Shown: positions 18,201 to 28,047, counted from the stretch's first letter. The stretch is DNA of 64,000 nucleotides from Maribacter hydrothermalis (GCF_001913155.1 NZ_CP018760.1:2418001-2482000); one strand, 5' to 3'. Translations and numbers: made by a program. The notes: a model not told the origin generated them from the sequence alone.

Positions 18201-20258
18201 ATGATTCAATTAGGAATACAGATAGGACACCTTCACCCGCTTTTTGTTCACCTGCCCATAGGGATCATCATGCTTGCCTTTATTTTAGAGGTATATGGTA
18301 GGCTAAAATCAAAAGACTCTTTCAGTGAAGTAGTAGAATTTACGCTTTTGGTAGCAGGTATTACGGCACTTTTATCATTAGGAACAGGCTGGTTATTAGG
18401 TGAGGAAAGCGGTTATAATGAAGATTCCCTTTTTCTACATCGATGGATGGCGGTTGCGTTTACCGTTACCACTGTACTACTCTATTTGGTGAAGCGAAGC
18501 AAGATTGTCTGGGTGAGCAAAACCTATATTCCAATGTTTATGTTAGTGCTGGCATTAATAAGTATTACCGGACATTTTGGGGGTAACATGACCCATGGAG
18601 AAGATTATCTTTTTAAGGAAAAAAAAGAAAAAATGGTAATCACTAATGTACAGGAGGCTCAAGTATATGCCCAAATTATTCAACCTATTTTAGATGATAA
18701 ATGTATAAGCTGCCATAATGTAAATAAAGCAAAAGGAGGATTGGTAATGAGTACGGTTAATGACTTGTTAAAAGGCGGAGATACTGGTGGATTATTGGAA
18801 CCGATCGCTGGTCAAGAAAAATCTTTATTTATTGAACGTGTGCATTTACCTATAGAAAATGAGGACCATATGCCACCAAAAGGCAAGGTTCAACTCACTT
18901 CTAATGAAAAGGCTTTGTTACAATGGTGGATAGATAATAATAATTGTTTTGAGTGTAAGGTAAACGAGCTGTCCAAAGAAGAAAAAATAGCGGCTATATT
19001 AACTTCATTAGAGCAAGATACTTCTGCCCTAGCTGTGTTGGCAAAAGAGGCTGTAGAAATTCCTAAAGAATGGTTGCAAGAAGTTAGGAATGCTGGTATA
19101 TCAGTACAAACACTTTCTGGAAAAAATCACTTGTTAATGGTGAATATGGCAAGTATGGATTCCATTACAGAAGATAAAATAGAAGTTTTAGAAGAATACG
19201 CCCTTAATATTGTTGAAATGGATTTTGGGTTCAGCAATTTTAATGATGAGCTTATGGGGCAGCTGAAGCCATTTAAAAATTTGCTGAAGTTGAAACTTCA
19301 ACAGACTAAAGTGACTGATGCTATTGTGGGTAACTTGGATAATTTTCAGTTGCTAGAATCATTGAACCTTTATGGTACTGCCGTTACGGATAAATTGTTG
19401 ACTAAGTTGAAGGATAATAAAAAACTTCAAAATATTTACTTATGGAATACAGAGGTTACTGCCGATGGTTTGGCGCAGCTTCAGCAAAACAATCCGGAAA
19501 TTACCATTCAGCAAGTAGGGGCAGACGTGTTCGAAGCAACTGTTTTAGATCCTCCCACAATTATTAGCGATGCTAGTTTTTTTAGTGACCAGCTAAATAT
19601 TGAAATTGAAAGTCTTTTTGATGATACCGCAATTTATTACACGTTAGATGGTACTTTGCCAACTGAAAGTTCTTTGAAATATGATTCTGGAATTATTTTA
19701 ACAACGACAGCAAATGTAAAAGCAATTGCAATAAAGAAAGAGTGGGAGCCTAGCTTAATTGCAGAACGTACGTTTATAAAAAATAACATTACTTATAATC
19801 ATGTAAATCTTCTGACTACACCAAATGAAAAGTATGCTGGTCAAAAAGGAAAAACATTAATGGACAATAAGAGAGGTACAATAAATTTTGTAGATGGTAA
19901 CTGGTTAGGTTTTGAGGGTAAACATTTAAATGCTATTGTTGAATTAAAAGAGCAAAATACCGTATCAAAAGTGTCTATAGGTGCTTTGTCTGCACCAGCT
20001 AGCTGGATATTTTATCCGAAAGCATTTATAGTTTCTGCTTCTAAAGACGGAATTAATTATAAAGAAATAGGCAGAAAAGAAATGGGAGAGGAAGACCCTA
20101 ATGCAGAAGTTAAACTTACTTTTTTCGATTTAGACGTTGCACCTACCGATGCCAAATATGTAAAACTACAAATACAGAGTCCGTTAAAAAACCCTGCTTG
20201 GCATACAAATCCTGGCGGTAAAAGTTGGATTTTTATTGATGAAGTGGTTCTAAACTAA
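18201..20258 (+). CDS. Membrane c-type cytochrome with DUF2231-like, PSCyt1, LRR, chitobiase-like and discoidin-like domains
   Basis: A 685-residue mosaic. Residues 10-140 hold four hydrophobic helices of a DUF2231-like membrane domain (HLHPLFVHLPIGIIMLAFIL, LFLHRWMAVAFTV, SITGHFGGNMTHG), with histidines that could bind b-type haem. A PSCyt1 segment follows with CISCHN at residues 168-173 and HMPPKGK. Leucine-rich repeats occupy about 355-440 (LLKLKLQQTKVTDAIVG, LLESLNLYGTAVTDKLLTKL). The C-terminal 235 residues repeat the architecture of the preceding gene. The layout suggests an inner-membrane electron carrier with periplasmic binding domains, perhaps passing electrons from the sugar-oxidising partners to the quinone pool (inference). 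Last gene of the operon; convergent with the next gene, 54 bp apart. Confidence 0.82.
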   Translation: MIQLGIQIGHLHPLFVHLPIGIIMLAFILEVYGRLKSKDSFSEVVEFTLLVAGITALLSLGTGWLLGEESGYNEDSLFLHRWMAVAFTVTTVLLYLVKRSKIVWVSKTYIPMFMLVLALISITGHFGGNMTHGEDYLFKEKKEKMVITNVQEAQVYAQIIQPILDDKCISCHNVNKAKGGLVMSTVNDLLKGGDTGGLLEPIAGQEKSLFIERVHLPIENEDHMPPKGKVQLTSNEKALLQWWIDNNNCFECKVNELSKEEKIAAILTSLEQDTSALAVLAKEAVEIPKEWLQEVRNAGISVQTLSGKNHLLMVNMASMDSITEDKIEVLEEYALNIVEMDFGFSNFNDELMGQLKPFKNLLKLKLQQTKVTDAIVGNLDNFQLLESLNLYGTAVTDKLLTKLKDNKKLQNIYLWNTEVTADGLAQLQQNNPEITIQQVGADVFEATVLDPPTIISDASFFSDQLNIEIESLFDDTAIYYTLDGTLPTESSLKYDSGIILTTTANVKAIAIKKEWEPSLIAERTFIKNNITYNHVNLLTTPNEKYAGQKGKTLMDNKRGTINFVDGNWLGFEGKHLNAIVELKEQNTVSKVSIGALSAPASWIFYPKAFIVSASKDGINYKEIGRKEMGEEDPNAEVKLTFFDLDVAPTDAKYVKLQIQSPLKNPAWHTNPGGKSWIFIDEVVLN

Positions 20259-20312
20259 GACGACTATTGTTTAGTTCTTCTAAGTTCTTGAAGTATTACT
20301 ATCCTGTGTAAA

Positions 20313-23105
20313 CTATTTAGATGGTTGGTGGTTGGGTTTTAACGAATAGAGTTTTAATTGGCGAATATGCCAAGGAATTTCATTTTCTTCTTTTATAGAA
20401 CTTGTAAGTTTTAGTTTTAAATGGGTTATTGAAATAGGTTCAAAATCTAAATAATAATCTTCATGAGTGCCATTGCCACTATCTAATATTTTCCAGTTTT
20501 CACCGTCATTAGAAACAGCTATTTCGTAGGTTCTAGCATAAGTTTGTAATGGTGGTGGTGCGTCTTCCCACCATCCTCTGGATATAGGTTGCGAGTTGAA
20601 TTTTAAACTAGTAAGTAGTGTACTAGTAGGCAACTCTACTTGGAACCACATACCTTCTTTTTGGTTTTCACCTGTAGTCCATCCTTCAAAATTAAATGCA
20701 CTTTTTGGCGAGGCAGTTCCTCCTATTCTATTTGGTGCTGTATGACTGGCAGTTACTTTCCAGTTCGGATTTAGAGCTAAAGAGGTTGGCACTGAATTGA
20801 TTAATTCAGGATAGGTATAGGTACCCTTTTTAGCATTTGTTTTTTTGCGAACGTCAGCTACATATTTTTCATTTACCGGAGATGCATTATTGGATAAATT
20901 AGTTCTGATATAGGATGCAATTGAGGCGATCCAATCATCAGTCTGTTCTTTATTTCCTACCATAATGCCAGCGGGATAAGTTTTGCCATCTAATGGCCCT
21001 TCTAGTCCGTGGAGAATAGTTTTAATAATGTATTCAGGATGTTCTTGTACCCGTATAGCTCCAGATAATGGTGGCGCCATTACAGTACCATTACCTAACG
21101 GAGTTCCTGTGCCGTCATTGCCATGGCACTGAACACATAATTCATTGAAAATTACCTTACCTTTTTTTATTGTTTCTACTTCTGCTGAGGTGTAAAGATT
21201 AGAGTTTTCATTACTTCTATTTCCAGCTTTTTCTTTATTTAGGACCTGTGTGCCTACTACCTGTATTCCATTGGCTTTATTAGTATTAATAACCGTGGTA
21301 AGTTGCTGTTTATAATTAGGAATTTCCAATAGTTGAACTGTTAAAATGGCCTGTAAGGCGACATTTACATCAGTGTCTTCCATTAGTTTTAAATAATTGC
21401 CAGCAAGACTTTTATTACCGGATTTGTACAGTGTTTCACTAGCACGTATAGCTTGTATTCTAATTTTTGGGTTGCTATCGTTGAATAGTTTTTTTAAAAC
21501 ATCTATTTGCAATGCGCCAAGGCCTTCTAGACACCAAAGGGCATGAATTCTGGCTAACGGATTTTTATGGGACAATGCTACCTTCTTTAATTCGGGAACT
21601 GTAGTTTGGTCCCGAGAAAGAACAATAAGCTGTTGAGCTTTGTCCCGCCACCAACCATTTGGATGTTCAAGATATTTTATTAATTCATTAGGTTTCTCAT
21701 CAAACATCCTGGGTTTATTTGTGTCGCGTTCTTTACTTTCATGAGTTATGCGCCAAATTCGCCCCAGCCCTATTACTTTATCTAATTGATATTGCTCTAT
21801 TTTGGTTCTTAGATAGGTTCCTTTTTGTGCCCATTGACCTTCTTGAATAATACCATGATACATGTCGGTTATATACATTGTGCCATCTGGAGCGGTTGTC
21901 ATGTCAACAGGTCTAAAAAGCGGGTCTGTAGAACGTAAAAATTCTGATTGTTCTGGTTGATAGACATTGTGTAAAGTGGTTAGACCTTCGGTAACAACTG
22001 GGTTTATTTGTCTTACAATTCTAGCTACAGGTTCTCCATAAAAATATTGTCCATAAAGTGATGTGGGTAGCCTATCACCACGATAAATATCGTTACCTGC
22101 CGAGCCAGTTACACGATTGGAAGAGCCGTCTGGTTGGCGTACTCTTTTCATTCCTTCTTGTAAATCCGCAATTTTTATTGGAGACCCATAGGGTATTTCA
22201 AAGCCTTCGGCAAGCTCATTTTCGACTTCAAAATTTCCATAATGCACAGGAAATTGAAAATGGGAAGGCACACCACTAGCCCCACCTTGAAACCATAATT
22301 TACCGTCATCATCATGTGTTACTCCCCATTGTGCTCTATTATATCCTGTTTCTTCACGAATTACACCATTTGGTGTTTCTTTAACCCTAAATGCATTAAC
22401 AGTACTGTAAAGCCAATTATCCATGCCATAATACATAAATGCCTGTTGGTGTTCTACATTGCCTGATCTGCCATATTTAGTTGTAAACAGTTCTTTTTTA
22501 TCGGCTTTGCCATCGCCATCGGTGTCAGTGTATTTGTACACATTATCTGCATCTGATTCCATTGATAAAATGCAGTCTTTTCCATAGGGTAAAACAAATC
22601 GTGGAAAAATTAGATCATCGACAAAAATAGTACCTGTCTCGTAGATACCATCATCGTCAAGATCTTCCCATCTTGAAATTCTGCTGTTTGGCTCTAATGT
22701 GCCATCGGAATCTGCGGTTAGCATATATGTTCTAAGTTCTAAAACATACATTCTGCCATTACCATCAAAAGAAATTGCACCTGGTTGTTCAATTTGTGGT
22801 TCGGTAAGTATAGGTTCTATCTTATATCCTTGTGGAAGTAAAAATTTTTTGGCTTGTTCGTCTGGGTATAATGGGAGTACAGGAGCTTTTTCGTCAAGGT
22901 CAATTCCGGCCCATTTCTCATCTTCCAAATTAGCATCTTCCGGCAGTGTCATTTTAGGTAGTGAGTCTGACATAGACGCTATTACGCTATCTACAGGATT
23001 TGGATTTTTATTGTTTTCGATGCACCCGGTTAATAGAATCATTATAAGGGAGAAACTGAAAAAGGAAAGACGTGTAATTCTATATTTTAATTGGGTTAAA
23101 AGCAT
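20313..23105 (-). CDS. Lipoprotein with PVC-type dehydrogenase-like propeller, HEAT repeats, cytochrome c and discoidin domains
   Basis: A 930-residue lipoprotein (lipobox LLTGC at Cys 28). Residues about 95-460 resemble the membrane-bound dehydrogenase/NHL-like propeller common in Planctomycetes (QGYKIEPILTEPQIEQPGAI, MYITDMYHGIIQEGQWAQ, GLGRIWRITHE). HEAT-like repeats span about 490-620. A mono-haem cytochrome c follows (CVQCHGNDGTG near residue 656, axial Met candidate in GIMVG). The last 150 residues form a discoidin-like domain (WFQVELPTSTLLTSLKFN, YEIAVSNDGENW). Likely a periplasmic or surface haem enzyme oxidising a carbohydrate. Convergent with the PSD1 operon and divergent from the sulfatase, so it belongs to the same functional block. 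Confidence 0.85.
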   Translation of the reverse strand: MLLTQLKYRITRLSFFSFSLIMILLTGCIENNKNPNPVDSVIASMSDSLPKMTLPEDANLEDEKWAGIDLDEKAPVLPLYPDEQAKKFLLPQGYKIEPILTEPQIEQPGAISFDGNGRMYVLELRTYMLTADSDGTLEPNSRISRWEDLDDDGIYETGTIFVDDLIFPRFVLPYGKDCILSMESDADNVYKYTDTDGDGKADKKELFTTKYGRSGNVEHQQAFMYYGMDNWLYSTVNAFRVKETPNGVIREETGYNRAQWGVTHDDDGKLWFQGGASGVPSHFQFPVHYGNFEVENELAEGFEIPYGSPIKIADLQEGMKRVRQPDGSSNRVTGSAGNDIYRGDRLPTSLYGQYFYGEPVARIVRQINPVVTEGLTTLHNVYQPEQSEFLRSTDPLFRPVDMTTAPDGTMYITDMYHGIIQEGQWAQKGTYLRTKIEQYQLDKVIGLGRIWRITHESKERDTNKPRMFDEKPNELIKYLEHPNGWWRDKAQQLIVLSRDQTTVPELKKVALSHKNPLARIHALWCLEGLGALQIDVLKKLFNDSNPKIRIQAIRASETLYKSGNKSLAGNYLKLMEDTDVNVALQAILTVQLLEIPNYKQQLTTVINTNKANGIQVVGTQVLNKEKAGNRSNENSNLYTSAEVETIKKGKVIFNELCVQCHGNDGTGTPLGNGTVMAPPLSGAIRVQEHPEYIIKTILHGLEGPLDGKTYPAGIMVGNKEQTDDWIASIASYIRTNLSNNASPVNEKYVADVRKKTNAKKGTYTYPELINSVPTSLALNPNWKVTASHTAPNRIGGTASPKSAFNFEGWTTGENQKEGMWFQVELPTSTLLTSLKFNSQPISRGWWEDAPPPLQTYARTYEIAVSNDGENWKILDSGNGTHEDYYLDFEPISITHLKLKLTSSIKEENEIPWHIRQLKLYSLKPNHQPSK

Positions 23106-23203
23106 TGTATTTTTTTTGTTCTTGAATTTATAAAATTAAACTATGATTGAGGGAAAAATTGGTTGTTATTTCTTAACTTAAATGGTTTAAAATGTATAAA
23201 ATA

Positions 23204-24628
23204 ATGCGTAAACCCATCTTTATTGCTCTACTTTGTTTTTGTCAAATAAGTATTAGTCAAAAGGCGAATACCAAGAAAATTACCTCTCCGAATATTATTT
23301 TGATTTTCACTGACGACCAAGGGTATAACGATGTTGGAGTTTTTGGAGCAGATGATATAGAAACACCAAATCTTGACCAAATGGCTAATGATGGTGCAAA
23401 ATTGACTGATTTTTATGCCGCACAAGCGGTGTGCTCAGCTTCAAGAGCGGCCATTCTTACGGGTAGTTATCCTAACCGAATTGGTATTCATAATGCGTTA
23501 ATGCCAAATAGCAAAAAAGGACTGAACCCAAAAGAGACCACAATTGCAGAAATGCTGAAAGACAAAGGATATGCTACTGCAATTTTTGGTAAATGGCATT
23601 TAGGTGATGCGCAAGAGTTTATGCCAAACAAGCATGGTTTTGATGAGTATTTCGGAATTCCATATTCTAACGATATGTGGCCACTTCACCCACAACAAGG
23701 ACCTATATTTAATTTTGGCCCTTTGCCGTTGTACCATAATGAAAGTATTTTAGACACACTTACGGACCAAACAAACTTAACAACATTAATTACAGAACGT
23801 AGTATTGATTTTATAGATCGTAATAAGGACAACCCATTTTTTTTATATGTACCACATCCACAGCCACATGTTCCTTTGTTTGTATCCGATAAATTTAAAG
23901 GAAAGTCTAATAGAGGGCTATATGGTGATGTGATCATGGAGTTAGATTGGTCTGTTGGGGAGATAATAAAATCTGTAGAAAAGAATGGATTAACCGATAA
24001 TACTATAATTATTTTCACTTCGGATAATGGACCTTGGTTGGCTTATGGCAATCATTCCGGTAGTGCGTTTCCGTTTAGGGAAGGTAAAGGAACCGGTTGG
24101 GAAGGTGGACAACGGGAACCTTTTATAATTAAGTACCCTAAAGAGATTAAAGGTGGAACTGTAATAGATGCACCTTTAATGGCAATTGATATTTTGCCCA
24201 CTTTGGCAGAAGTTACCAGTGCAAAATTGCCCAAGAATATAATTGATGGTAAAAGCGCATGGTCTTTATTAACAGGTAAAACAAATGAGAGTCCGCAAGA
24301 AGCATACTTCTTTTACTATAGAATTAATGAATTATTTGGAGTACGCTATGGTAAATGGAAGTTGTATTTTCCTCATAAATATAGAACCATGAATGGTCAA
24401 GAACCGGGAAAAGATGGATTGCCCGGGGAATATAAAATGATTGATTTAACTGAAATTGAATTGTATAATTTGGAATCTGACCCTAGTGAAACTAACAATG
24501 TGGCAGCAAATTACCCCAAGGTTGTTGAAAAAATTCAAATATTGGCAGATAATATGCGAACACGACTTGGCGATTCTTTAAAAGATATGGAAGGCCTAGA
24601 AACCAGATTGCCTGGTATGATTGATTAG
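23204..24628 (+). CDS. Secreted sulfatase (type I, formylglycine-dependent)
   Basis: A 474-residue arylsulfatase-family enzyme. I prefer ATG 23204 (signal MRKPIFIALLCFCQISISQ); ATG 23192 adds four residues. The metal site NIILIFTDDQGYND is at the N-terminus. The formylglycine motif is VCSASRAAILTG, the CxAxR form of CxPxR, followed by the expected second motif GYATAIFGKWHLGD. FTSDNGPWLAYGNHSG supplies further metal ligands. Formylglycine would need an anaerobic-type or FGE maturase encoded elsewhere. Its place between a cytochrome lipoprotein and an FG-GAP lipoprotein suggests that the target glycan is sulfated. The specific sulfate ester cannot be named. Confidence 0.93.
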   Translation: MRKPIFIALLCFCQISISQKANTKKITSPNIILIFTDDQGYNDVGVFGADDIETPNLDQMANDGAKLTDFYAAQAVCSASRAAILTGSYPNRIGIHNALMPNSKKGLNPKETTIAEMLKDKGYATAIFGKWHLGDAQEFMPNKHGFDEYFGIPYSNDMWPLHPQQGPIFNFGPLPLYHNESILDTLTDQTNLTTLITERSIDFIDRNKDNPFFLYVPHPQPHVPLFVSDKFKGKSNRGLYGDVIMELDWSVGEIIKSVEKNGLTDNTIIIFTSDNGPWLAYGNHSGSAFPFREGKGTGWEGGQREPFIIKYPKEIKGGTVIDAPLMAIDILPTLAEVTSAKLPKNIIDGKSAWSLLTGKTNESPQEAYFFYYRINELFGVRYGKWKLYFPHKYRTMNGQEPGKDGLPGEYKMIDLTEIELYNLESDPSETNNVAANYPKVVEKIQILADNMRTRLGDSLKDMEGLETRLPGMID

Positions 24629-24664
24629 CTGAGAGGTTTTTAGTAACTCAATTAAAAATCAAGT

Positions 24665-27600
24665 TTATTCCATTTTAAAAAACTGGAGGTCATCGTCGTT
24701 ATTCCCTACTAATACATAATTGTTTTTACCATTTATTACTGTTGTAATTTTCTTAGAATCTTTAGCGGCATAAAACCCTATTTCAGAACCTCTTTTGGCC
24801 GTAAATAAACCTTTGCCGTTACCTAATAATAAAATGCCAGTTCCAGCATCGTTTCTGGGTGTTTCTATTTCCGATACATAAAGATTTCCTATTCCTAAAA
24901 CATCAAGAGCACCGTCACCATTAAAATCATTAATTAGCATATCGTTAAGGTTAGATAATTGTGCTAGATTCGGTAAATTGGTTATCTTAAATTGACCGCT
25001 TCCTTTATTTTCAATATAAACAGATGCAAAAGTGTCCGTATAGTAGTGGAGGGAGTTTTTTAATTTTTCCTCTCCGTAGACCTCTTTTAATTCCATAGAC
25101 GCAAAAGCATCGTACTTAACAATTTTTTTCTTTAAAGCTGGCACTTGTTCTGAGGAGCACGAAAAGCCCCGTAGTGGATAATGTTTTTCATTATTGTAAT
25201 ATCCAAGAACTATATCACTATTACCATTGGCATCAAAATCATTATAATAGACATCAAACGGTTTGTCTGTGCTTGTTTTGTATTTATAATTAAGTCCAAG
25301 ATTACCCGCGATATAATCCATATCGCCATCATTATCGAAATCGCCTTGCTCTATACTAAACCACCAGCCGTAACTCGATTTAAAATTTTCGGTTTCAATT
25401 TTTGAGAGGTTACCGTTGTTGTTTTCAAAAATGGTAATCGGCATCCACTCGCCAACTACGATTAAATCTAAATCATTGTCCTTATCGTAATCAGTCCAAA
25501 TAGCATCGGTCACCATACCAAGGTCTATAAGGTGAGGTGAAATTTTTTCGGTATTGTTTGATAATTGTCCGTTTTCATTAATAAGTAGCATACTCGAAGG
25601 CGGATTGGGGTATTGTTGTGGGGTATGTCTACCACCTACAAAAATGTCCATATCGCCATCACCATCATAATCGGCAGATTTTACTACTGAGCCACTTATT
25701 CTACTGGCATTGAGTATAGCGCCTTTTTTAAATGTTCCGTTGCCTTCGTTTAAATAAATTCTGTCCGTATAATGAAAATCGTTCTTCGGGTATTCATTAC
25801 CACCACTAACGACATATAAATCTTTAAACCCGTCGTTATTGATATCTACAAATAGGGCGTCAATATCTTCGTATGCAGCTTCTTTAGACCAGAAATTAGA
25901 CTGACTTTCTATAAAGCTACCATTTTTTTGTTGCACGAATAAGGCAGGAGCTTGGTTTGCCGCACCACCAATATAGAAATCATCTAGTCCATCTTTATTA
26001 ATATCACCAGTGGTTAATGCCGGCCCAAATTGTGACAGTTTATGTGGTAGCAATACTTGTTTTTCAAAGTCATCAAACTTGTTTTCTTGATGTTTGAATT
26101 TTGCAGGAAACGAGGAAGTTACATCGGCAAAAAGATATTTTTTCGATTCTTCTGTTATGGAATTTACAGCTTTTAAATCTTTTGAAGAAATTTCTAAAAA
26201 TTGATTGGCTTTAATATCCTTTTTTATTGTATTATTTCCGTTTGGCCAAAGAATGGTAAGACTATCTATATGGGTTAATGAATTAAGACCAAAATGTAAT
26301 GCGGGTTCACTAGTAGAATAAATGCCACGAACATTTGTACTTTCTAAGGTCTGAATTCCTTTTGAAGTGTATAAATTAACTCTGGCACCAAAAGTTGGTT
26401 TATTGGCTTCATCTTTCAAAGTAATTCTTAGAAAGTTTTTATCTGGTAATGATTCTGAATTGTTTTTATATATAAAAGCTTCGTTATTGATATTATTAAC
26501 GATTAAATCGAGATCTCCGTCATTGTCCAAATCGGCATAGGCGGATCCATTAGAAAATGATTCCTCATCTAAGCCCCATTCATTGGAACTATTCTCAAAT
26601 GCTAAATCTCCTTTATTTTTATAAGCATAGTTTTTTAACGGTTGAGAAGGGACCATATTTATCGCTTTTTCTAAATCAACTACGTCCCAAATACTTTCAA
26701 TATTTTGTGCATTTGGATTCTTTTGAAGCCAATTTGCCCTTGTGGTATTTATATAATTGGTAACATTTTTATCGGCATCGGTATTTCTTATATCTCTTAA
26801 AAGACCGTTTGTTACATAGGTGTCTTTAAGTCCGTCATTATCAAAATCAGCTATAAGATTAGACCAACTCCAATCGGTTGCCGCCATACCTGTAAATTGA
26901 GCAATGTTACTGAAGGTTTCATTGCCATTATTTAATTGTAGTGTATTGTACATGTATTGAAAACCGCCGCCATCTTCTACCACTTTCCAGAAAGAACCGA
27001 TGTTCATTCCGCTCATGTTCGATTTTAATCTAAAATTATCCTCAGAAACCATATCAAGTACAAAAACATCTAAATTTTGATCATTGTTAATGTCGGCAAC
27101 ATCAACTCCCATACTGTAGTAAGAAGTCTGTTTTAGCGCACTTTTTTCTATACCAGTAAATGTACCGTCCTGATTATTGATAAATAGAAAATCTGGAGCA
27201 TAAAAGTCATTGGCAATGTAAAGATCCGTCCACCCGTCATTATTTAAATCACTAGCCGAAACGGCATTAGGGAACCCGGTTTTGCTAATACCGGCTATTT
27301 CTGAAACATCTGTAAATGTATCACCTTCATTTTTATATAGTTTTAAAGCATATTCAGGAATTAGTAAGTTGTCGGAGTTGTGATATTGAGATAAACTACC
27401 AGGGTTAGGAGGCTGGGTAAGTAGAAATAAATCTAATAGTCCGTCTTTATTATAATCTAAGAAAGTAGCATGTCTTGTTCTTTCGGTATTTGCAATTTTA
27501 AAGTTTTCGGCTTTTTCTTCAAAAGTACCATCTCCTTTATTTAGGTATAATAAGTTTCTTCTCCATTCTGGTTTTTCATCGTATAGCTCTCTACTTATAT

Positions 27601-27997
27601 AGATATCTAAGAAACCGTCGTTGTTTATATCTGCAATAGTAACACCTGTGGACCAACCTTCGAAGTTTTTAATACCGGCATTCTCGGTATTGTCCGTGAA
27701 AGTTAAGTTTCCATTGTTCATGTATAGTTTATCTGGAACCATATTACCTGCAAAGAAAATATCTTCTAACCCGTCATTATTGAAATCACCTACACCAATA
27801 CCTGCGCCGCCGTAAAAGTTGGCATAGGCAAAAATATTCTTGTTCTTATCGTCTTTAATTTTATTATTAAAATCAATACCAGTTATATCTGATTTTAGTA
27901 ATGTAAAAAGTTTGTTACCTTCTTCTGCTTTTTCAACAGTAGAACTACAGCTAAATAGTAGTAGCGAACAACAGTAAAAAAAATGTCTAATTTTCAT
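24665..27997 (-). CDS. FG-GAP/VCBS-repeat lipoprotein with ASPIC/UnbV domain
   Basis: A 1110-residue surface lipoprotein (LLLFSCSS lipobox, Cys 17). It is built of calcium-binding FG-GAP/VCBS repeats, each with a D-x-N-x-D-G-x-x-D-hydrophobic core (GIGVGDFNNDGLEDIFFAGN, VTIADINNDGFLDIYIS, SADYDGDGDMDIFVGGRH). An ASPIC/UnbV (PF07593) domain lies at about residues 520-600 (SLTILWPNGNNTIKKDIKAN). Such proteins (CRTAC1-like) are frequent next to SusCD pairs in Flavobacteriia and probably bind glycans or other surface ligands. It is downstream of SusC/SusD on the same strand, but a terminator lies between, so expression may be separate. Confidence 0.9.
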   Translation of the reverse strand: MKIRHFFYCCSLLLFSCSSTVEKAEEGNKLFTLLKSDITGIDFNNKIKDDKNKNIFAYANFYGGAGIGVGDFNNDGLEDIFFAGNMVPDKLYMNNGNLTFTDNTENAGIKNFEGWSTGVTIADINNDGFLDIYISRELYDEKPEWRRNLLYLNKGDGTFEEKAENFKIANTERTRHATFLDYNKDGLLDLFLLTQPPNPGSLSQYHNSDNLLIPEYALKLYKNEGDTFTDVSEIAGISKTGFPNAVSASDLNNDGWTDLYIANDFYAPDFLFINNQDGTFTGIEKSALKQTSYYSMGVDVADINNDQNLDVFVLDMVSEDNFRLKSNMSGMNIGSFWKVVEDGGGFQYMYNTLQLNNGNETFSNIAQFTGMAATDWSWSNLIADFDNDGLKDTYVTNGLLRDIRNTDADKNVTNYINTTRANWLQKNPNAQNIESIWDVVDLEKAINMVPSQPLKNYAYKNKGDLAFENSSNEWGLDEESFSNGSAYADLDNDGDLDLIVNNINNEAFIYKNNSESLPDKNFLRITLKDEANKPTFGARVNLYTSKGIQTLESTNVRGIYSTSEPALHFGLNSLTHIDSLTILWPNGNNTIKKDIKANQFLEISSKDLKAVNSITEESKKYLFADVTSSFPAKFKHQENKFDDFEKQVLLPHKLSQFGPALTTGDINKDGLDDFYIGGAANQAPALFVQQKNGSFIESQSNFWSKEAAYEDIDALFVDINNDGFKDLYVVSGGNEYPKNDFHYTDRIYLNEGNGTFKKGAILNASRISGSVVKSADYDGDGDMDIFVGGRHTPQQYPNPPSSMLLINENGQLSNNTEKISPHLIDLGMVTDAIWTDYDKDNDLDLIVVGEWMPITIFENNNGNLSKIETENFKSSYGWWFSIEQGDFDNDGDMDYIAGNLGLNYKYKTSTDKPFDVYYNDFDANGNSDIVLGYYNNEKHYPLRGFSCSSEQVPALKKKIVKYDAFASMELKEVYGEEKLKNSLHYYTDTFASVYIENKGSGQFKITNLPNLAQLSNLNDMLINDFNGDGALDVLGIGNLYVSEIETPRNDAGTGILLLGNGKGLFTAKRGSEIGFYAAKDSKKITTVINGKNNYVLVGNNDDDLQFFKME

Positions 27998-28020
27998 GAT
28001 TACAAGATACTATTTTATAC

Positions 28021-28047
28021 AAAAAAAGGAGAGTTTCCTCTCCTTTT
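28021..28047 (-). terminator. Terminator of the susC-susD operon
   Basis: A 10-bp hairpin (AAAAGGAGAG at 28024-28033, CTCTCCTTTT at 28038-28047, four-base loop). On the minus strand it is followed by seven T residues. It lies 67 nt past the SusD stop codon. Confidence 0.82.

Noticed and set aside
22699..23133. 144-codon plus-strand ORF opposite the 930-residue cytochrome lipoprotein
   Set aside because: It is the antisense shadow of a clearly homologous coding frame with lipobox and propeller motifs.
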